Below, piece after piece: positions 60,001 to 64,000 of a DNA stretch of 64,000 nucleotides. How positions within the stretch are numbered: the first letter of the stretch is position 1; every line of letters begins with the position of its first letter. Both the position numbers and the translations under genes were made by a program. The stretch is from Trileptium ribeirensis. Its lineage: Eukaryota > Nematoda > Enoplea > Enoplida > Thoracostomopsidae. A model generated the notes under the pieces. That model did not search any database. It had not been told where the DNA came from and saw only the letters and a list, made by a program, of their open reading frames with translations. The stretch spans positions 1-64,000 of the forward strand of contig JASANE010028393.1 of NCBI GenBank assembly GCA_030248225.1, written 5' to 3'.

Positions 60001-62957
60001 CTTTGGTGTCATCAGAGTTCACTACTCTTACGTATTCGTCGACACCCGTCTGAAGCTGCTCATATGTCCACCGTTTGGGCTTCGGTTGCTAGTAATAATA
60101 TGGCTTTGTACTTTTTGACATCATTTCAATCACTGTAGATTAAAGCTGAAACATAAGGTGTCATGTAAGCACTGTAGTATGTCTGTCCAATTTTTCTCTA
60201 AAGGTTCAAATAAGTTCGCTAAAAACTATCCTTGTCCTTATTCTAGCGAAGACAAGCACATTTTATTCGTGAAAACCTGGACAGGTTGAAATTTTCTATA
60301 AACTTTACTGCGACCATGTTGAGCTATTTCATCGTTTTCGCCACTCCCTTTTTGGTGTTTTTGCCAAGAATCCCGAATATAGCACCTACAAAACAAAAAA
60401 TGACTACTTCTGATAAATTCGTGTAACAAAATCTTATTTCGCAATTTAAGGTGTCATCAAATTTTAATTATGTTTTCCTGGAAGGGCTAATCAACGGAAG
60501 TCGTACGTTGTGGTTACTACATAAAAACAGTTGTCTATCCTACAGTACAAGCAAGGTATCATGTTATTAACTGGTTATGTGGCTAGCGCTTGTCCAGTTT
60601 TTAGTGAAGAAATGACAAGTCCAGTTTTTAGCGAACCTTGCTATATATGTTGCCCATTATTACGTGGTCAGGGTTAATTGGTCTCGTAACGACCCAGCAT
60701 GAATGTGTTACACATGCGTGCGAAAATGACTGAGCGGGCATTTTCGTTCCAATACGAACTTAAAATATTAAACTTTAATGAGCGTTCGACGACATGTCAA
60801 ATACTGTTATGACAATTCTCATGTGATCTTTATTATGAGTCTGACAGAATTTGAAGCGCTAGAGGCAAAGCTAGTTAAAATATAATCCGCAAAATCTTGT
60901 ACAAATTATGTTCGGCAAACCCAAACAAGCAATTGCGCTTCTGCGCGATGCCAGCATTATTGCCCGTTGCTTTATGACCAAATGGCCGGGCGGTACAAAA
61001 AGATTCTTATTCTGTATCCACAGAAATGTTGACATAAGTTGCTCGGGGTTTAATGCTCAAGCTTGGTATCTGGTAATACGTTTTTGTGATTTTCAGAAGC
61101 TTGTGAGTGTGGGAGATTTTGCTCTTGATGCTGGATTGCGTCGTTGTTAGCGTCGTGCAATGGACTCATTAGTCTCCGCACTTTTATATAGTAATCCTCA
61201 TACCATTCTATATTTGAATTGCTCGGTTTCACTAAATCACTCTAGTCGGTATTAGCGCTGTTACTCTATTTTGCGTTCTATAAATGACCTCTCTTTCAGC
61301 AACGTGCTGTCAAGTCAACCAAGTCATGACTCTGCATATCTGCATGATATATAAATGCCGCACCACAGCTCCTATTGCCATTAACAAGGGCCGAGCCGTT
61401 CGCGCAACAGAGTAAGTTGTATTAGTCTTACTTAGTGTCATTTCAGACCAAATACCCCAATTCGATTGTGTCTTATTTCTTACAGATTTAGCTATGTAGC
61501 AAGGTGGCTCTGTAAAACACCAACAATGTATTTGACTAAAATTTACAAGTGAGCATGTGAGCCCAAAACGTGATTACCTGACCAAAATCCTAGATTTTAC
61601 GCATACGATATTCCTTTACAGCGAGTTCCTTGACACGGGCATCAATAGGCAGGCAGCAGGGAATAACCGGAACCGGAACCAGCAACCGGAACCGTCCATT
61701 TAAGCCGGATCCGGAACCTGGTCTTCGAAATTTATATATACGTAGTAAAACAGATGATGGAACAAATGAAGGTATAGTGGATTTAAAATGCATTAAAAAT
61801 AATTTTTACATTAAACTTAATGTATTGCGATGGTATTATTGCCTTTCTGAAACTTTAAAGAGACTGAGGAAGCCAATAATATTTAAGCATCGATCAAATA
61901 TGTCGGTTTTTGGACATTCAGAGCAAAAAATGTCTTCCACTATACACCATTGCGTATACTGCGTCAAATCATATGTGCTTACAAAGCTTGCAGCGTAGAA
62001 TACACCCAGTGGCCAGAGACACTGTTTAGGCTAGCGTTGGACAAACAGTGCCCGTCAGTTAGATCAGAATGCTACAAATGAGACACACTGTGATGCTGCT
62101 CGCACAGTTTCAATAAACACAGTTCATTGCCAAGAAAGCAGTTTCTAGCTGCGTTGCAGATAACGTTAGTTTACTTCAATTTAGACTGATTTACCAAGTT
62201 TACAAGCGCACTGGCGGGTGCTTGACGCAATTTATGTTAGCCAAGCATACCTAAGTACTTCTGCGTAAGCCATACTCTGTTACCGAGTTGGACCGGTTTA
62301 ATTCAAACGTATCCCACAGACTTCTGGATGTGTAAAATAGCTGCTACAAACATCGACCTGGCTTTGATTTAACAAACTCCTGCAGGTTATTATGAAAAAT
62401 TCCTGCTCAAATTATGTGCCCTACTTACGTTTCATACGGCAAATTGGTTAGTTAATCTCTTCTTTTGCTTAGTTGTATTGGAGCTTGATCATGGTATAAT
62501 ATATATTACATATGTTTGGATTACAGGATGAAGCAAAAAACGTGGAAAATTTCAAACAAAATTTTTAAACCGGAATTCCGGTTCCGGTATGGTTTTTGCC
62601 CTTTGCCGGAACCGCAACCGGAACACGATTTTCGCCGGAACCGGAATTCCGGTTACTCCCTGGCAGGCAGTATACATAAAATTGTCTCGATGCCGCGCTA
62701 CGGTATAGATTTAACCTAACCAGTAATCATGATACAAGTCAGCCCAAAACCGTTTGTAATGGCACGTATATATATATATATGCGTTGGTTATATTGTTAT
62801 TGTGCGATACTAGAGTTTACATTTACTTACCGTCTCAGATTTTGACCATCCGTACGTCTTTGCAACATCTACAGCACAAATTGGGAGAGATACTCGTGCT
62901 GCATAACAAGCTAGAGTTCCAGCGAACAGAGTCGCACACCAATGTCGGCCTTCTGAC
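17854..62957 (-). CDS. SLC17A9: SLC17A9-like vesicular nucleotide transporter gene (nine exons, both ends missing)
   Basis: Nine minus-strand exons join in one frame with GT-AG borders: 62957-62831, 44518-44169, 38006-37933, 31273-31136, 28370-28103, 27073-26977, 22737-22650, 20112-20078 and 18025-17854. They give about 449 codons. Visible motifs include ARVSLPICAVDV after TM1, SSFFWGYAVTQ in TM2, LADRYGG after it, LSRIVLGVGQGMHFPSL in TM4, LFSWLPTYF in TM7, an RK pair in loop 8-9 and NPQDYAPNHSG near TM10. These are SLC17 anion-transporter signatures, and GVGQGMHFPSL fits SLC17A9 better than sialin or VGLUTs. Family knowledge: SLC17A9 loads ATP and other nucleotides into secretory vesicles using membrane potential. 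The start-codon exon and TM11-12 are missing. Introns run from 1.0 to 18.3 kb. SLC17 membership is near certain; the A9 orthology is inferred from motifs. Confidence 0.85.
18537..18765 (+). mobile_element. Pogo/Tigger-type MITE, CAGTACTCGCCA family, copy 1
   Basis: Begins CAGTACCCGCCA and ends TGGCGAGTACTG, flanked by TA on both sides. The inner part of each end contains CTCGCTCG-rich tracts. CAGT ends with TA target duplication fit the pogo/Tigger branch of the Tc1-mariner superfamily. No protein frame. Confidence 0.85.
19325..19719 (+). repeat. CCCCTGGC dispersed repeat, copy 1
   Basis: About 390 bp. Shares with 37078-37474 and the reverse of 45180-45541 the sequence TTTGTnCTAAAATT, AAGCCAAAAATTT, CATCAAAAGCG and (C)CCCTGGCAAAAT..GTTC, ending GGAGAGCC. 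No coding potential. Confidence 0.8.
20078..20112 (-). CDS. SLC17A9: SLC17A9-like exon H (35-bp microexon, loop 8-9)
   Basis: This 35-bp exon has acceptor GATTTAAG|GCG and donor ATGGAG|GTGAGA. It reads (G)VSMTNVRKTME. The Val-Arg-Lys triplet and the Met two residues further on correspond to the conserved RK element of the loop 8-9 region in SLC17 proteins. Exon G ends in phase 1 and exon I starts in phase 0; only a 2+33-base exon restores both, and this one does. Too short for any open-frame search. Confidence 0.85.
20340..21065 (+). repeat. Degenerate intron satellite, block 1
   Basis: Markers GCAGCTGCATAGAGC, GCAGCTACATAGAGC, GCAACTGTATAGAGC, GCAGCTACAAAGAGT and CGCTATAGAGCC recur at spacings shrinking from about 177 to 150 bp. 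Each unit also has a GGAGATAT..GTTTT and a CCCATTTT..CCTACAA segment. Confidence 0.8.
21567..21780 (+). mobile_element. Pogo/Tigger-type MITE, CAGTACTCGCCA family, copy 2
   Basis: Ends CAGTACTCGCCACAATTGAC and its mirror GTCAATTG...GGCGAGTACTG, with TA on both sides. The interior is a simple array of GCTCGCTCG(C/T)... units, roughly a dozen. Confidence 0.9.
22480..22632 (+). mobile_element. Pogo/Tigger-type MITE, CAGTACTCGCCA family, copy 3
   Basis: Ends CAGTATTCGCCACAACTGAC and GTCAATCG..GGGGAGTACTG. The flanks are TG and CA rather than TA, so it is older or has mutated flanks. It lies within 20 bases of the exon G donor. Confidence 0.75.
22650..22737 (-). CDS. SLC17A9: SLC17A9-like exon G (TM8)
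   Basis: This 88-bp exon has acceptor GTTGCAG|GGTTGG and donor GAAAG|GTACGT. It encodes GWVYNVVPHLAIFTSASIAP then SAASQLLAKG, matching the SLC17 'GW-x-N-x-V-P' helix after TM7. A palindromic MITE (22480-22632) begins only 17 bases beyond the donor, inside the intron. Confidence 0.93.
23604..23855 (+). mobile_element. TA-flanked MITE, CAGTTACA family, copy a
   Basis: Ends CAGTTACATACAATCAGAAT and ATTCTGATTG-TTACTG form near-perfect inverted repeats of about 27 bp, flanked by TA. The interior is rich in CGAAATTCGTTAAATTAA. Confidence 0.85.
23858..24070 (+). mobile_element. TA-flanked MITE, CAGTTACA family, copy b
   Basis: Starts CAGAATTACATGAATTAA directly after the TA that ends copy a, and ends TTGTAACTG before TA. 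The two elements share one TA. Confidence 0.7.
24318..24577 (+). mobile_element. TA-flanked MITE, CAGTTACA family, copy c
   Basis: Starts CAGTTACAAACCGAATTAA and ends TTAATTGTAACTG, with TA on both sides. Confidence 0.8.
25017..26535 (+). repeat. Dispersed repeat with 364-bp internal tandem units, copy 1
   Basis: Starts CGAGATTGCATAACGTAGG.. and ends CACAATCTCCACTATGTTTC. The inner unit (TTAATCGAAAAACAAAAAAGAGG...AACCATGGG...CAATGAGTTTCCCATGCC) is present about three times, with starts near 25436, 25800 and 26163. The 175-codon frame at 24970-25497 is a by-product of this repeat. Confidence 0.85.
26977..27073 (-). CDS. SLC17A9: SLC17A9-like exon F (TM7)
   Basis: This 97-bp exon has acceptor ATTTCAG|GGCTG and donor CTAAA|GTAAGT. 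It reads AAVCAHYVGAYAFYTLFSWL then PTYFAEAYPHAK. The SWLPTYF core with the acidic-aromatic tail ending in AK is diagnostic of TM7 and the following loop in SLC17 transporters. The exon ends in phase 0 directly before the Gly-Trp of exon G. Confidence 0.95.
27074..28102 (-). other. Intron E/F (1.0 kb)
   Basis: The shortest recognised intron. It is AT-rich and free of repeats I can recognise. Confidence 0.75.
28103..28370 (-). CDS. SLC17A9: SLC17A9-like exon E (central loop and start of TM7)
   Basis: This 268-bp exon has acceptor TTTTAG|GTGAC and donor TTTTG|GTAATC. Most of it is a low-complexity Ser/Thr-rich loop (for example SELPATSRATIACSPSSTSI). It ends with STMPWTKLFSKAPFW, which matches the PWxxLFxxxxVW element that opens TM7 in SLC17 members. 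The tryptophan codon is split TG|G with exon F. With exon D the loop is about 115 residues, clearly longer than in vertebrate SLC17A9. The loop itself is unrecognised. Confidence 0.88.
29370..30740 (+). repeat. 177-bp satellite, at least six units, interrupted
   Basis: The marker GAAAACCTATA recurs at about 29477, 29651, 29831, 30303, 30480 and 30648. Spacings are 168-180 bp apart from one of 472 bp, which contains an insertion of about 290 bp. Other shared markers are ATGCCACAAAAGCA, GTGAGAATA and TAGACCATAAAACA. Confidence 0.88.
29893..30170 (+). mobile_element. Insertion of about 280-290 bp in the satellite array
   Basis: A GC-richer block between ATGCCACAAAA and ATGCCAGCAAAAA, the same satellite position on both sides. 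It includes CGGGCGGGCTCCTG, resembling the start of the 37078 repeat copy (GGGCGGGCTCCCC). No terminal repeats seen. Confidence 0.55.
31136..31273 (-). CDS. SLC17A9: SLC17A9-like exon D (end of TM6 and start of the central loop)
   Basis: This 138-bp exon has acceptor TTATTAG|GTATAA and donor AAGA|GTAAGT. It encodes GIIGYVWWYYLRNLIRYSAQ, the end of TM6, then a basic and Ser-rich stretch (YRNRSKSGSECSEKTSSLLL). In SLC17 proteins this is the point where the central cytosolic loop between the two six-helix halves begins. Incoming phase 1 and outgoing phase 1 fit exons C and E. Confidence 0.9.
33337..33985 (+). repeat. Dispersed repeat of the 364-bp-unit family, copy 2
   Basis: Same start (TGAGATTGCAGAACGTAG) and same end (CACAATCTCCACTACGTTTC) as copy 1 but with a single inner unit. 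Confidence 0.85.
34220..35190 (+). mobile_element. hAT-like non-autonomous element, copy 2, right end missing
   Basis: Begins CAAGGAGTAACCGG, a one-base variant of the family end, followed by shortened CCGGTTCC blocks. It follows copy 1 to ACTTCATCTGTTTTACAATATA and then breaks off in an A/T run before the expected GGTTCC terminus. Confidence 0.85.
36355..36654 (+). CDS. Unrecognised 99-codon open frame
   Basis: Plus-strand frame, antisense to the transporter gene, starting MCNEIKPSYPACIYKP and ending KNVEVNPPEDEL. It contains a CICCKT cysteine cluster and a basic KRHKRK stretch. No signal peptide or domain is recognised, and a minus-strand frame overlaps its left half (36301-36525). It could be a chance frame or a fragment of an old element. 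Confidence 0.2.
   Translation: MCNEIKPSYPACIYKPFLMPWQQYISKQMKTDYTLEIEFVNYKAERGSVAIKGDVEQSRKSLWDDSGQWFPEDCICCKTLETKRHKRKNVEVNPPEDEL
36690..37077 (-). repeat. AATTAG-rich dispersed repeat, copy 1 (inverted)
   Basis: The reverse complement contains TTTTAGTCGGCCCAGTTGTTATTGATG, CTTGCACCTGAAAG and TTAGTTAATTACTATTAACT, matching 43000-43515. Confidence 0.75.
37078..37474 (+). repeat. CCCCTGGC dispersed repeat, copy 2
   Basis: Same landmarks as the 19325 copy; the match ends at AGAGAGCC. Lies next to an AATTAG-family repeat. Confidence 0.8.
37933..38006 (-). CDS. SLC17A9: SLC17A9-like exon C (TM5-6)
   Basis: This 74-bp exon has acceptor TTTCAG|GACAG and donor ATCG|GTATGT. It reads TVTAGCLGSFLLQRLGWQYV followed by FYFI. 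The G-TVTAG and Gly-Trp-Gln-Tyr-Val-Phe-Tyr positions match the SLC17 segment in which a TM5 glycine face precedes a GWxxxFY helix. The split glycine codon is restored exactly by the exon B and exon D phases. This reading frame contains no longer open frame and is visible only through the splice sites. Confidence 0.9.
38271..38740 (+). repeat. Dispersed repeat of the 364-bp-unit family, copy 3, right end missing
   Basis: Starts CGAGATTGCAGCGCTTAATG and follows copy 1 through AACTCCAGAACCGG..TTAATCGAAAAAC, then departs. Confidence 0.8.
40096..40304 (+). mobile_element. Pogo/Tigger-type MITE, CAGTACTCGCCA family, copy 4
   Basis: Begins CAGTGCTCGCCA and ends CTCGCGAGTTTTG with TA on both sides. 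The interior replaces the CTCGCTCG array with TTGTTCGA-type repeats, so it is a diverged member. Confidence 0.65.
40320..40760 (+). repeat. Degenerate intron satellite, block 2
   Basis: Units with GCAGTTGCATA, TCTACAATTCAGGTAACTGCCGCAAT and TCCTACGACATAG correspond to the 20340 block. Follows directly after a CAGT-ended MITE. Confidence 0.7.
42057..42562 (+). mobile_element. hAT-like MITE with GGGTGTCCGCG ends
   Basis: Starts TGGGTGTCCGCG and ends CGCGGACACCCG; the flanks ATGCACAC and GTGCACAG agree at six of eight positions. A second copy of the end, CGCGGACACCCTG, lies inside at 42221-42233. TTTCCAGGA is repeated many times near both ends. Either one 506-bp element or a 177-bp element plus a partial copy. 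Confidence 0.65.
43000..43515 (+). repeat. AATTAG-rich dispersed repeat, copy 2
   Basis: Contains AGCGACAGCGGAAACACC, ACTAATTAGTTAATTACTAA, TTGCACCTGAAGAATG and CGGCCCAGTAGTTATTGAGA. Confidence 0.8.
43640..44060 (+). repeat. Degenerate intron satellite, block 3
   Basis: Contains GAAGCTACATAGAG, AGTTACGGATAC, CATTTTGAACCAAC and a second diverged unit, as in the 20340 block. Confidence 0.65.
44169..44518 (-). CDS. SLC17A9: SLC17A9-like exon B (TM2 to early TM5)
   Basis: This is the largest exon, 350 bp. It starts at TTTCAG|GGCACG and ends at TTTGGG|GTATGT. It encodes GTILSSFFWGYAVTQPIAGH, then LADRYGGD, a hydrophobic TM3, and the TM4 block VLSRIVLGVGQGMHFPSLAS, ending in FGFVQAGSHLG. The TM4 arginine in LSRIV is the position conserved across SLC17 transporters and needed for substrate transport in characterised members. 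A luminal or cytosolic Ser-Pro stretch (RGQSPSTSAS) separates TM3 and TM4. The frame is unbroken for 116 codons. Phase 0 in, phase 2 out. Confidence 0.95.
45180..45541 (-). repeat. CCCCTGGC dispersed repeat, copy 3 (inverted)
   Basis: The reverse complement runs GGGCTCTTC..TGCCCCCTGGCAAAAACCGAGTGC..GGAGAGCC and aligns with the other two copies. Confidence 0.75.
45780..46600 (+). repeat. AATTAG-rich dispersed repeat, copy 3
   Basis: A longer copy in which the 'cagc(c/g)acat(c/a)gaaaac' module occurs twice (46021 and 46178). It ends with CTTGCACCTGTCCGAT and CGGCCCAGTAGTTATTGAGG as in copy 2. A fragment of similar type lies near 48460-48590. Confidence 0.8.
47054..47125 (+). other. tRNA-like sequence (possible SINE head)
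   Basis: ATCAATCGGTAGAGTGTTGG resembles a pol III A box with D-arm, and GCTCGAGCTC about 34 bases further resembles a B box with T-arm. Acceptor-stem pairing is not convincing, so it is a tRNA relic or SINE head rather than a tRNA gene. Confidence 0.35.
49420..49704 (+). repeat. Tandem duplication of about 150 bp
   Basis: GAGAAAAATTTTAT(T/G)CAACCT, CCTAACTCGA(G/C)TCAGGGAAT, TAGAATCGTTCTTCGTGAGT and GCCCTAGCTC(A/G)CCAC occur twice, 150-152 bp apart. Confidence 0.85.
49705..52970. other. Unassigned stretch with short C-rich and ATATAGGACA tracts
   Basis: Holds C-rich runs near 50810-50880 and 52050-52110, an ATCATCA/CACCAGCA-rich tract near 52410-52500, and small frames (50523-50849 +, 52508-52717 +) with no recognised domain. 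Confidence 0.4.
51836..51922 (+). repeat. ATATAGGACA short tandem array
   Basis: The decamer ATATAGGA(C)A is repeated about eight times with small insertions. Two related occurrences lie at 51000-51033 in the same orientation. Confidence 0.75.
52971..53389 (+). mobile_element. CG-rich hAT-like MITE with perfect 8-bp target duplication
   Basis: Starts TAGTGTTGTGC and ends GCACAACACTA, and is flanked on each side by CTACTAGG (52963-52970 and 53390-53397). The interior is packed with GGCCGGCC and GCGGCCGC palindromes around an AT-rich centre. The 8-bp duplication and the (C/T)A-GTG ends fit hAT. The overlapping 52973-53155, 53251-53451 and 53206-53604 frames are products of the CG-rich repeats. 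Confidence 0.92.
53650..54670 (+). mobile_element. hAT-like non-autonomous element, copy 3, left end missing
   Basis: Starts within the element at TTTTTTGCTTCATC, lacking the CAGGG end and the CCGGTTCC block. It follows copy 1 to the right end TTCCGGTACCGGTCATTACCTG. Confidence 0.8.
55480..55700 (+). repeat. 23-bp tandem repeat, about nine units
   Basis: The unit gacgaaattgttcaagatat-tac alternates with gacgaaattgttcgaaataa-taa, giving a 46-bp higher-order unit. A further one and a half units lie at 56670-56700, on the far side of the LINE fragment. The 61-codon frame at 55500-55685 is a by-product. Confidence 0.9.
55700..56505 (+). pseudogene. 3' fragment of a non-LTR retrotransposon reverse transcriptase
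   Basis: The frame includes FAPHKCSIVRFGR, a DLGVLVCDN motif, LFKGLVRPVLEYATETWSPY, LESVQRKATKSVVGI, RRLRQDLIFFYKLL, TRGHPLKLRP and FFAYRVIEQWNAFPVEVV. This is the thumb and C-terminal region shared by Jockey/CR1-type LINE reverse transcriptases. The catalytic palm with its YADD-type box, and the endonuclease, are absent, as expected for 5' truncation. The frame is intact to the stop at 56505. Confidence 0.9.
56714..60110 (-). pseudogene. Pogo/Tigger (CENP-B/Jerky-like) transposase, broken
   Basis: Minus-strand pieces in order: a psq-type N-terminus (KPKRWTYEQLQTGVDEYV, near 60090); a second helix-turn-helix region with FCSRHGLTKRKPNAISKC (59758-59378); the first catalytic Asp in NLDKKSF; CSASGRALKPF and QKGWMTV in other frames; then, past the inserted MITE, LLVIFDGHVSHLS with the second Asp, and HCTDILQPLDVACFGPVQ with the third Asp (58290-57975). 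The C-terminus has a Lys/Ser/Glu-rich linker and a YVGQLLGRF..YEWPPNED module (57181-56714) seen in many invertebrate DDE_1 proteins. Several stops and frameshifts (for example near 59377, 58214 and 57972) and the MITE show that it is inactive. Confidence 0.9.
58336..59257 (-). mobile_element. hAT-like non-autonomous element, copy 4, nested in the transposase pseudogene
   Basis: Begins CAGGGAATAGCCGG and ends CCGGTTACTCCCTG; the flanks ACGGCCAT and ACAGTCAT agree at six of eight positions. It interrupts the pogo-type transposase between the SGWMT-like block and the second catalytic Asp, and so post-dates that element. Confidence 0.92.
60650..61656. other. Unassigned stretch between two transposons
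   Basis: Frames 60908-61150 (+) and 61050-61232 (-) overlap and show no recognised domain. No repeat copies seen. Confidence 0.4.
61657..62662 (-). mobile_element. hAT-like non-autonomous element, copy 5, with perfect target duplication
   Basis: Begins CAGGGAATAACCGG and ends CCGGTTACTCCCTG, flanked on both sides by GCAGGCAG (61649-61656 and 62663-62670). This copy fixes the element ends and the 8-bp target duplication for the family. It lies about 170 bp inside the exon A donor. Confidence 0.96.
62831..62957 (-). CDS. SLC17A9: SLC17A9-like exon A (TM1; first recognised exon)
   Basis: The translation reads SEGRHWCATLFAGTLACYAA followed by RVSLPICAVDVAKTYGWSKS. It covers the pre-TM1 tryptophan, TM1 and the conserved small-residue and Pro-Ile segment of SLC17 proteins. 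The donor is ACG|GTAAGT, a strong site. The acceptor is placed at ATAG|GTCAG; a nearby CAG|AAGG would shorten the exon by five bases and shift the incoming phase. There is no in-frame Met immediately upstream, so at least one coding exon must lie further right. The exon ends in phase 0 and joins exon B after Glu-Thr. Confidence 0.85.
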
Positions 62958-63197
62958 CTATGCCATGTAATAATATAGTATAACAACGATGAAAATTTTA
63001 CTCGTAGTTACATGATTACAGTGGACGTAAGTTTAAACTGGACCAGAACAACTTTATGTACTATATAAATCAAGATGGCAAACCTATGAACAACATAGTA
63101 AATGGAACTTCCTATTTAAAGTCATCAATTGAGCAGCTTCACTTAACAAATAACCACTTAAAAATAAACAATGACAAAACAGTAAATACACTAATAC

Positions 63198-64000
63198 CAG
63201 GGAGTAAGCGGAATATACCCGGGAATAAGCGGAATTCCGGTTCCGGTATGGTTTTTGCCCTTTGCGGGAACCGCAACCGGAACACGATTTTCGCCGGAAC
63301 CGGTTTAAAAAGTTTGTTTGAAATTTTACACGTTTTTTGCTTTATCTGTGATCCAAACATATTTAATATATATTATACAATGATCAAGCTCCAATACAAC
63401 CAAGCAAAAGAAAAGATTAACAACTAAGCAATTTGAAGTTTGAAACGTAAGTAGGGCACATAATTTCAGTTGGAAATTTTAATAACCTGCAGGAGTTTGT
63501 TAACAAATCAAAGCCTCGTCGATGCTTGTAGCAGCTATTATACACATCCAGAAGTCTGTGGGGTACCTTTCAATTAAACTGGTCCAATTCGGTAACAGAG
63601 GATGGCTTATGCAGAAGTATTTAGGGTATGCTTGGCTAACAAATTGCTTCAAGAACCCGCCAATGCGCTTGTAAACTTGGTAAATCAGTCTAAATTGAAG
63701 TAAACTAACGTTATCTGCAACGCAGCTAGAAACTGCTTTCTTGGCAAAGAACTGTATTTATTGAAACTCTGCGAGCAGCATCACAGTGTGTCTCATTTAT
63801 AGCATTCTGATTAGAAAGTTATCATCATTATGATCTAACTTACGGGCACTGTTTGTCCAAAACTTACGGGCACTAGCCTAAACAATGTCCCTGACCACTG
63901 ATAAGAAAATTACCTTCTATCTATTATTTTCTATTTGAATCATATAAACTAATAATTTCAAGTTTCCTACAGAAGAACATGTAACAAACGTATGTGTAGT
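63198..64000 (+). mobile_element. hAT-like non-autonomous element, copy 6, runs off the window
   Basis: Begins CAGGGAGTAAGCGG, with a second end-like AGCGGAATT a short way in. The subterminal GGAACC/GGTTCC block (about 63230-63307) is inverted relative to copy 1, while sequence on both sides keeps the family order. Confidence 0.88.

Larger units (their letters stand above)
55065..60643 (-). mobile_element. Pogo/Tigger-like transposon with nested insertions (5.6 kb)
   Basis: Inverted ends TAGCAAGGTTCGCTAAAAAC (55065 onward) and its mirror ending at 60643 match over at least 22 bp and are flanked by TA. Subterminal TTCGCTAAAAACT repeats occur near 60212 and CAGTTTTTAG repeats near 60595. The body carries a minus-strand DDE transposase pseudogene. 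It was later entered by an hAT-like element (58336-59257) and contains a LINE fragment (about 55700-56505). Confidence 0.88.
44519..62830 (-). other. Intron A/B of the transporter gene (18.3 kb)
   Basis: Bounded by GTAAGT (62830 inward) and TTTCAG (44519). It contains most of the large mobile elements in the window, listed separately. Stretches without an assigned element are 44519-45180, 46601-47040, 47126-49419, 49705-52970, 54671-55060 and 60650-61656. These hold short unrelated frames and AT-rich or microsatellite tracts (for example near 46641, 47710 and 62768). I see no exon in them. Confidence 0.8.

Overview
The window is metazoan nuclear DNA, most likely from an invertebrate. It is A+T-rich and intron-dominated, with no long open frames, no operon-like gene packing and many small DNA transposons. 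The species cannot be fixed from the sequence.

The one host gene I can build lies on the minus strand and spans at least 45 kb. Nine exons from 62957 down to 17854 all have GT-AG borders and compatible phases. Together they encode about 449 residues of an SLC17-family major facilitator transporter, closest by motif to SLC17A9, the vesicular nucleotide transporter (VNUT). Exon order follows family order: TM1 (62831-62957), TM2 to early TM5 (44169-44518), TM5-6 (37933-38006), a long Ser-rich central loop (31136-31273 and 28103-28370), TM7 (26977-27073), TM8 (22650-22737), a 35-bp microexon (20078-20112) and TM9-10 (17854-18025). The start-codon exon and the exon(s) for TM11-12 were not found. 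The first should lie beyond 64000. The last is either left of the window or hidden in 1-17853.

The introns are filled with mobile DNA. There are six copies (+ and -) of an approximately 1-kb hAT-like non-autonomous element with CAGGGARTAACCGG ends, one with a perfect 8-bp target duplication. A 5.6-kb pogo/Tigger-like element (about 55065-60643) carries a broken transposase, and is itself invaded by one of those hAT elements and by a LINE reverse-transcriptase fragment. A 419-bp CG-rich hAT-like element at 52971 has a perfect 8-bp target duplication. Two families of TA-flanked CAGT-ended MITEs are present. Several dispersed or satellite repeats recur between introns: a 177-bp satellite, a roughly 150-177-bp family, a family with internal 364-bp units, a CCCCTGGC family and an AATTAG-rich family.

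The left 17.8 kb contains no exon I can recognise. It holds a 34-bp minisatellite, a widely spaced inverted pair of diverged repeats (about 1925-2480 and 8030-8720), one hAT-like copy, AT-rich tracts, a GC-rich minisatellite and several clean hairpins. The open frames there look like chance frames. I found no rRNA, CRISPR array, bacterial operon or virus-like gene set. The strongest discoveries are the transporter gene with its microexon and enlarged central loop, and the nested transposon history in its first recognised intron.
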